From the NCBI GenBank assembly GCA_905331475.1, contig CAJNYU010002266.1:238056-302055 (forward strand): DNA of 64,000 nucleotides. Reading direction: 5' to 3'. Both the position numbers and the translations under genes were made by a program. Origin of the DNA: Rotaria socialis (taxonomy: Eukaryota; Rotifera; Eurotatoria; Philodinida; Philodinidae). This document shows, piece after piece, positions 60,377 to 64,000 of the stretch; position 1 is the stretch's first letter, and every line of letters begins with the position of its first letter. The notes below the pieces were generated by a model that worked only from the letters and a program-made list of their open reading frames with translations, did no database searches and was not told the origin of the DNA.

Positions 60377-61062
60377 TCATGTAAAATATGATAAAATAGA
60401 CAATGAATAATTGTGTATGTTGCTATGTACAGGTTTCTATTTTTTCTCTACATATTCAATTGAATTCATGTATTCTGCATAAGCAGCGATCGTCGGTTTA
60501 AACCACAAAACTCATGAAATATAGTAAAAGAAAACAGCAAACTGAAGTCAGCATCATCTATTTGTGCAAAAAAAACGAAATTGCAAATAGATAGGGTATT
60601 GTTGTGCTACTAGTCTTTTCTTTTATTTCTTTCGCTCATGTTTACTTAAATTTAGAACAGTCGTCAGTCAAGCATCAGTGGAAAGAAAACCACGAAGGGA
60701 AAGCATAGCAGAACGAAAAAAGAATAACAGAATTTTCTCCCACAAGCAACTACCCCTAATTTAGGCAAAATAGAATCGGAAGCAAAGTTGAATAAGTTTA
60801 GCGCTCTTACTTTAAGAGTGAGATTCAAAGTGTGAGAGTGAGTCATCTTCACAACAAAATTAGTGAAATTGCAAAGAAGAAAAATATCAAATTGATAGGA
60901 GAGTTCTTTGGCCGAGAACATGATAAAATAGACAACACATATTCGTTTATATTACTGTGCATATCTTTCTACTAGTTCGGTTTCCATATTGAATTCAATT
61001 CATATATTCTGCATAAGTAGCAACTACCGACTTATACCTCAAAATTCATGAAAAACAGAAAA
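60377..61062. repeat. Diverged tandem duplication, period about 540 bp
   Basis: The block at 60377-60535 (starts CATGATAAAATAGACAA, contains ATATTCTGCATAAG-type words and CAAAACTCATGAAA) recurs at 60916-61062 in the same order (CATGATAAAATAGACAACAC, ATATTCTGCATAAGTAGC, CAAAATTCATGAAA). Similarity is about 70-75 percent by eye. The following sequence also shows scattered similarity. Short minus-strand frames in each copy do not match each other as proteins. Confidence 0.6.
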
Positions 61063-62560
61063 CAAGCCGAAAAAAATACCGAGCTGATGCCATCATATAC
61101 TAGGGGCGTCGGCTTAGCATTAGTATTGTATTATTTAGTGCTGGTTTTCATTCAATGCTAATACAAAGCATTAAATTATATTTGTAACTCTAATACGAAT
61201 TCATTAAACTTTTAAAAATACTAATGCTAAGCGGATACTCCTAATAACTACCTACCTGTAAAAGGAGCAATACATCTGCAAATGAAAGTTGTGTTGTTGC
61301 GTTGTTATGTTGCTATTTTATTTTTGATTTCTTTCTCTCTTATTTGATTGAAGTTGTAACAATCGGCAAGCAAGTTACGCCTAAATAAAATCTATGAATG
61401 AAAGAAATGCAATAATGACCGATGCAAAAGAATTTTTCATTACGGATGGCTAATCACTTTAAGAAAAGCAGAATTTATGAAATGGTTGTGTAGATATAGT
61501 GGTGTGTGGGATTGTTAAGCGAAATGTGAAACACTTTAAGTTCGCTCAAAACTCTCAGTAGGTACTTGTGTAGCTTAATAACAGCGTCTCTACGATGAAA
61601 TCGTTGTACACTCCACAGAAGATACGCACATGGAAAAAGCCATACGAACGGAAAATATAAAAGAAGAAAAAACACCAGAATTGTTTTAAATTTCCAGTCA
61701 TAGGATTTTTCAAATAATAAGAAAATAAGAATAATTCGAAATCTAAAACGAAAAAATTGTTTTTTATTTCGACTTCAATTTGTAGTTGTTTATCTAGTTC
61801 TTTTATAATAAAATAAATAATGAATTTCTACTAGAGCTTTCGACTCAATGCAGTGGAGTCATTTTCAATATAAAAATACCCACACACCACCAACGCCCAC
61901 ACCCTTTTAGCATTACGATGTTCTACAAGCAAAATATTATATTGAAAAAATTTTGAGACGAAAAGGATATATTATCAGTTTGAGATATGACTCTCTTTTA
62001 CTTTAGCGAAAACTGGCGCCATACCACTTTTGTGACGGCTTTATCGTATGAAGAAGTTTGTATCAAATAAACTTTTTAAGTGTAAAGTTGAATTCGGTGT
62101 TCTTGAAGAGTTCGGAAAGCTGTCCTAGACAAACATCTTGTAAGCAAGATCTTGGTCAAGATACAAGGTACAGATATGTTAACAGATCTTACATAAGAAT
62201 CCATAAAATCTTGGATGCACAATAAAATAAAACCTGTTGCATTCTTTAAAAATTTTTCAATTTATTTTCATTTTAATTATTCTTCCCGAATAATCGAGAA
62301 ATAGTTAAGAAAAACAGTTTTGAAAATTTGTATTTCGTATGTTCAATCTTGCTGTTTATATACAGCTGTGTATATATTAAAAAGAACGGTGAATGACTAG
62401 AGAGCATGTAAATACACCAGAAGTGGACGATGGGACCAATTGATCGGGAAATGGTCACATTTTCAGCAGAAATGGACCACCCCACATAAAGTCATACGTT
62501 TTAAGGAGAAATGGAAAAGAAAGAATATATATGCAAATATATATATAGATACATGTCGTA

Positions 62561-62851
62561 GGTCCACAAGAAACTGAAGTTATCTTGGTCTAACTTTCCT
62601 TTATAAATATATGCGATATTTATCAACTTGATCCCTTTAGATCCCTTTAGTCCTTTTAGCCTCTTGAATCCCTTTTTAGATCTAAAATGATCAAAAGGCA
62701 CTAAAAGAACTAAAGGTAGTAGAAGGACTAAAGGGACTAAGGGACTAAGGGGAGTAATAGGGCTAAAGAGATTAAAGGAATCTAAAGGATAATGAGGGTT
62801 TATATTTGTAAAGAAAAGTTAGACCAGGATAACTTTAATTTCTTATGGACC
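62561..62851. mobile_element. 291-bp foldback element with 51-bp inverted ends
   Basis: Arms 62561-62611 and 62801-62851 are inverted copies with six differences in 51 positions, all of them transitions by eye. Both contain GGTCTAACTTT. The interior (62635-62790) is built from CCCTTTAG words on the left and their reverse complement CTAAAGGG/CTAAGGG on the right, so nearly the whole element can fold into one hairpin. No coding capacity. Confidence 0.75.
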
Positions 62852-62859
62852 CGTCTATT

Positions 62860-64000
62860 ACTCCCGTAATTTTTTTTGTTCCCGCGCTTGTAGTAAGATA
62901 AAATTTAAAAAAGAATTTCACTAAACGAAGTCTTATTCTCGTTTATATTTTATCTCAATTCATATCTCTTTTATAATGATTGAATAATATCTTTATTTTT
63001 ATACAGAAACACAGAAAATCATCTTTGAAAACAAAGTTTAATTTCGCAAGATATAACAAAATATGCTGAAGCTATGCTTGGTTTTGGAAGATTATTTCTA
63101 AAAATTCATCAGTTAGTTTGAAAATGGGTTCAAAATTCTTCTTCTAGTGATGATTACAATTTAGTTAAATATTTCTGAAACAATTAAATACTACTTCGAT
63201 TTCAAGTTGATTGAAATGATTATAATAGTAACGATAGTTTTTGTTTGCTGCTGAATTATAAATCCTAATATATAGTTTTTCTACGATTTAGAATTCAAGA
63301 ACTCTTAGCATATCTAAGAAATCTCAAGCAGAAAAGTGTCGCCCAGGCAAAAATTATTTTCTTTTCATTCTGTTTATGTAAGATGATCAAAGATATACAC
63401 GTACATATACATGTTTCCGTTCTAAACATATATCGAGATATTCAATACGTATGACTAGAAATAAAGAAAAGACGCCTTTCAATATTGTTTTCTATCATTT
63501 TTATAAATAAATTTAAATTCTTTGGCCCCGTTTAAACTCGTTTTTCCTCTACCATATTACTATCTATACCACTATTTCCATTCTGTCGAAGAAAACAAAA
63601 TTCGGCCTGAATAATATTTCTTCGCAAGCCCTAGATAAAACAACGCAACATGTAAGAAATAAAAAAATACACACCATCGTTAACTTGAAGCAAACGAAAG
63701 CTTTTTTAATAGCACTCGTAACCATAATATATGCATAACAAAGTCTGCAAATGAAAGAATTTTCTTATTCCATAAAACTGTATTACTCCACTGACAGCTA
63801 ATACTACAATCATGGCAATCACCAGATGCATATTTTCCACTTCAAGACACCCATACCCTTCACAATTATTCCGCACTTACCAACGATTTTTCTAAAGAAC
63901 GCCTCCATTTTCACTTACAAAACCGCAATCTCGGCATAAGATTAACTGTTAGATTCCACATATGACTATCAGAACAACTTTTCACCATGGAACACGATAT
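62860..64000. other. Right end of window, no supported gene
   Basis: AT-rich sequence without convincing frames. I see no gene, RNA or repeat that can be supported. Confidence 0.4.

Noticed and set aside
62501-62791. CRISPR-like regular short repeats
   Set aside because: The CCCTTTAG words are not separated by unique spacers and form the two halves of a foldback hairpin in a eukaryotic genome.

Overview
The window is a piece of an AT-rich eukaryotic genome, most likely a bdelloid rotifer. This is an inference from four things: compact genes with mostly 40-90 bp GT-AG introns, an intronless bacterial-type DUF4127 gene with a signal peptide, VCBS/FG-GAP-like repeats of the kind abundant in bdelloids, and a decayed extra copy of a conserved metazoan gene. 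The species was not identified. A 399-bp assembly gap lies at 380-778 and a single N at 23187.

Layout. 1-5 kb: a secreted DUF4127 protein (+). 5.1-7.8 kb: a ChaC-type gamma-glutamylcyclotransferase (-) with one 2-kb intron. 8.0-14.6 kb: a glycogen phosphorylase pseudogene (-) with at least four stops, several frameshifts and a damaged cofactor site; one of its introns holds a 1.75-kb element with 16-bp inverted ends. 14.6-20.3 kb: mostly empty, with one decayed coding remnant. 20.4-22.0 kb: an HDHD5/CECR5-like HAD hydrolase (+, 8 exons). 22.66 kb: tRNA-Ile(AAT). 22.9-23.5 kb: a 564-bp near-perfect palindrome. 23.5-27.3 kb: mostly empty. 27.3-28.7 kb: an HMG-box chromatin protein and a small secreted cystine-knot protein (both +).

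29.1-38.3 kb (all -): a ZDHHC5/8-like palmitoyltransferase, a SMIM7 homologue just upstream of it, and an ATG4 autophagy protease. The SMIM7 stop codon lies inside a perfect splice donor that is in phase with the ZDHHC first exon, and SMIM7 itself appears to use a GC-AG intron. 38.3-43.3 kb: no gene, but a 0.9-kb terminal-inverted-repeat element. 43.3-50.4 kb: a 17-exon DUF4062-NACHT-WD40 protein of 1,723 aa (NWD1/2-like, -).

52.6-55.5 kb: a decayed LINE (ORF1 with coiled coil and zinc knuckles, then the start of an endonuclease) that runs in frame into VCBS-like repeats and a GC-rich repeat. 56.9-57.3 kb: a Cys/Trp-rich unknown protein (-). 58-64 kb: no recognised genes; it holds small non-autonomous elements, including a 159-bp one with a 7-bp target duplication and a 291-bp foldback, plus a diverged tandem duplication.

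The genes are ordinary housekeeping and signalling functions (glutathione turnover, lipid and protein modification, autophagy, chromatin, innate-type sensing) and do not form a pathway cluster. The unusual content is the mobile and decayed DNA and the SMIM7-ZDHHC arrangement. Exon structures were worked out by hand from reading frame, splice consensus and family alignment.
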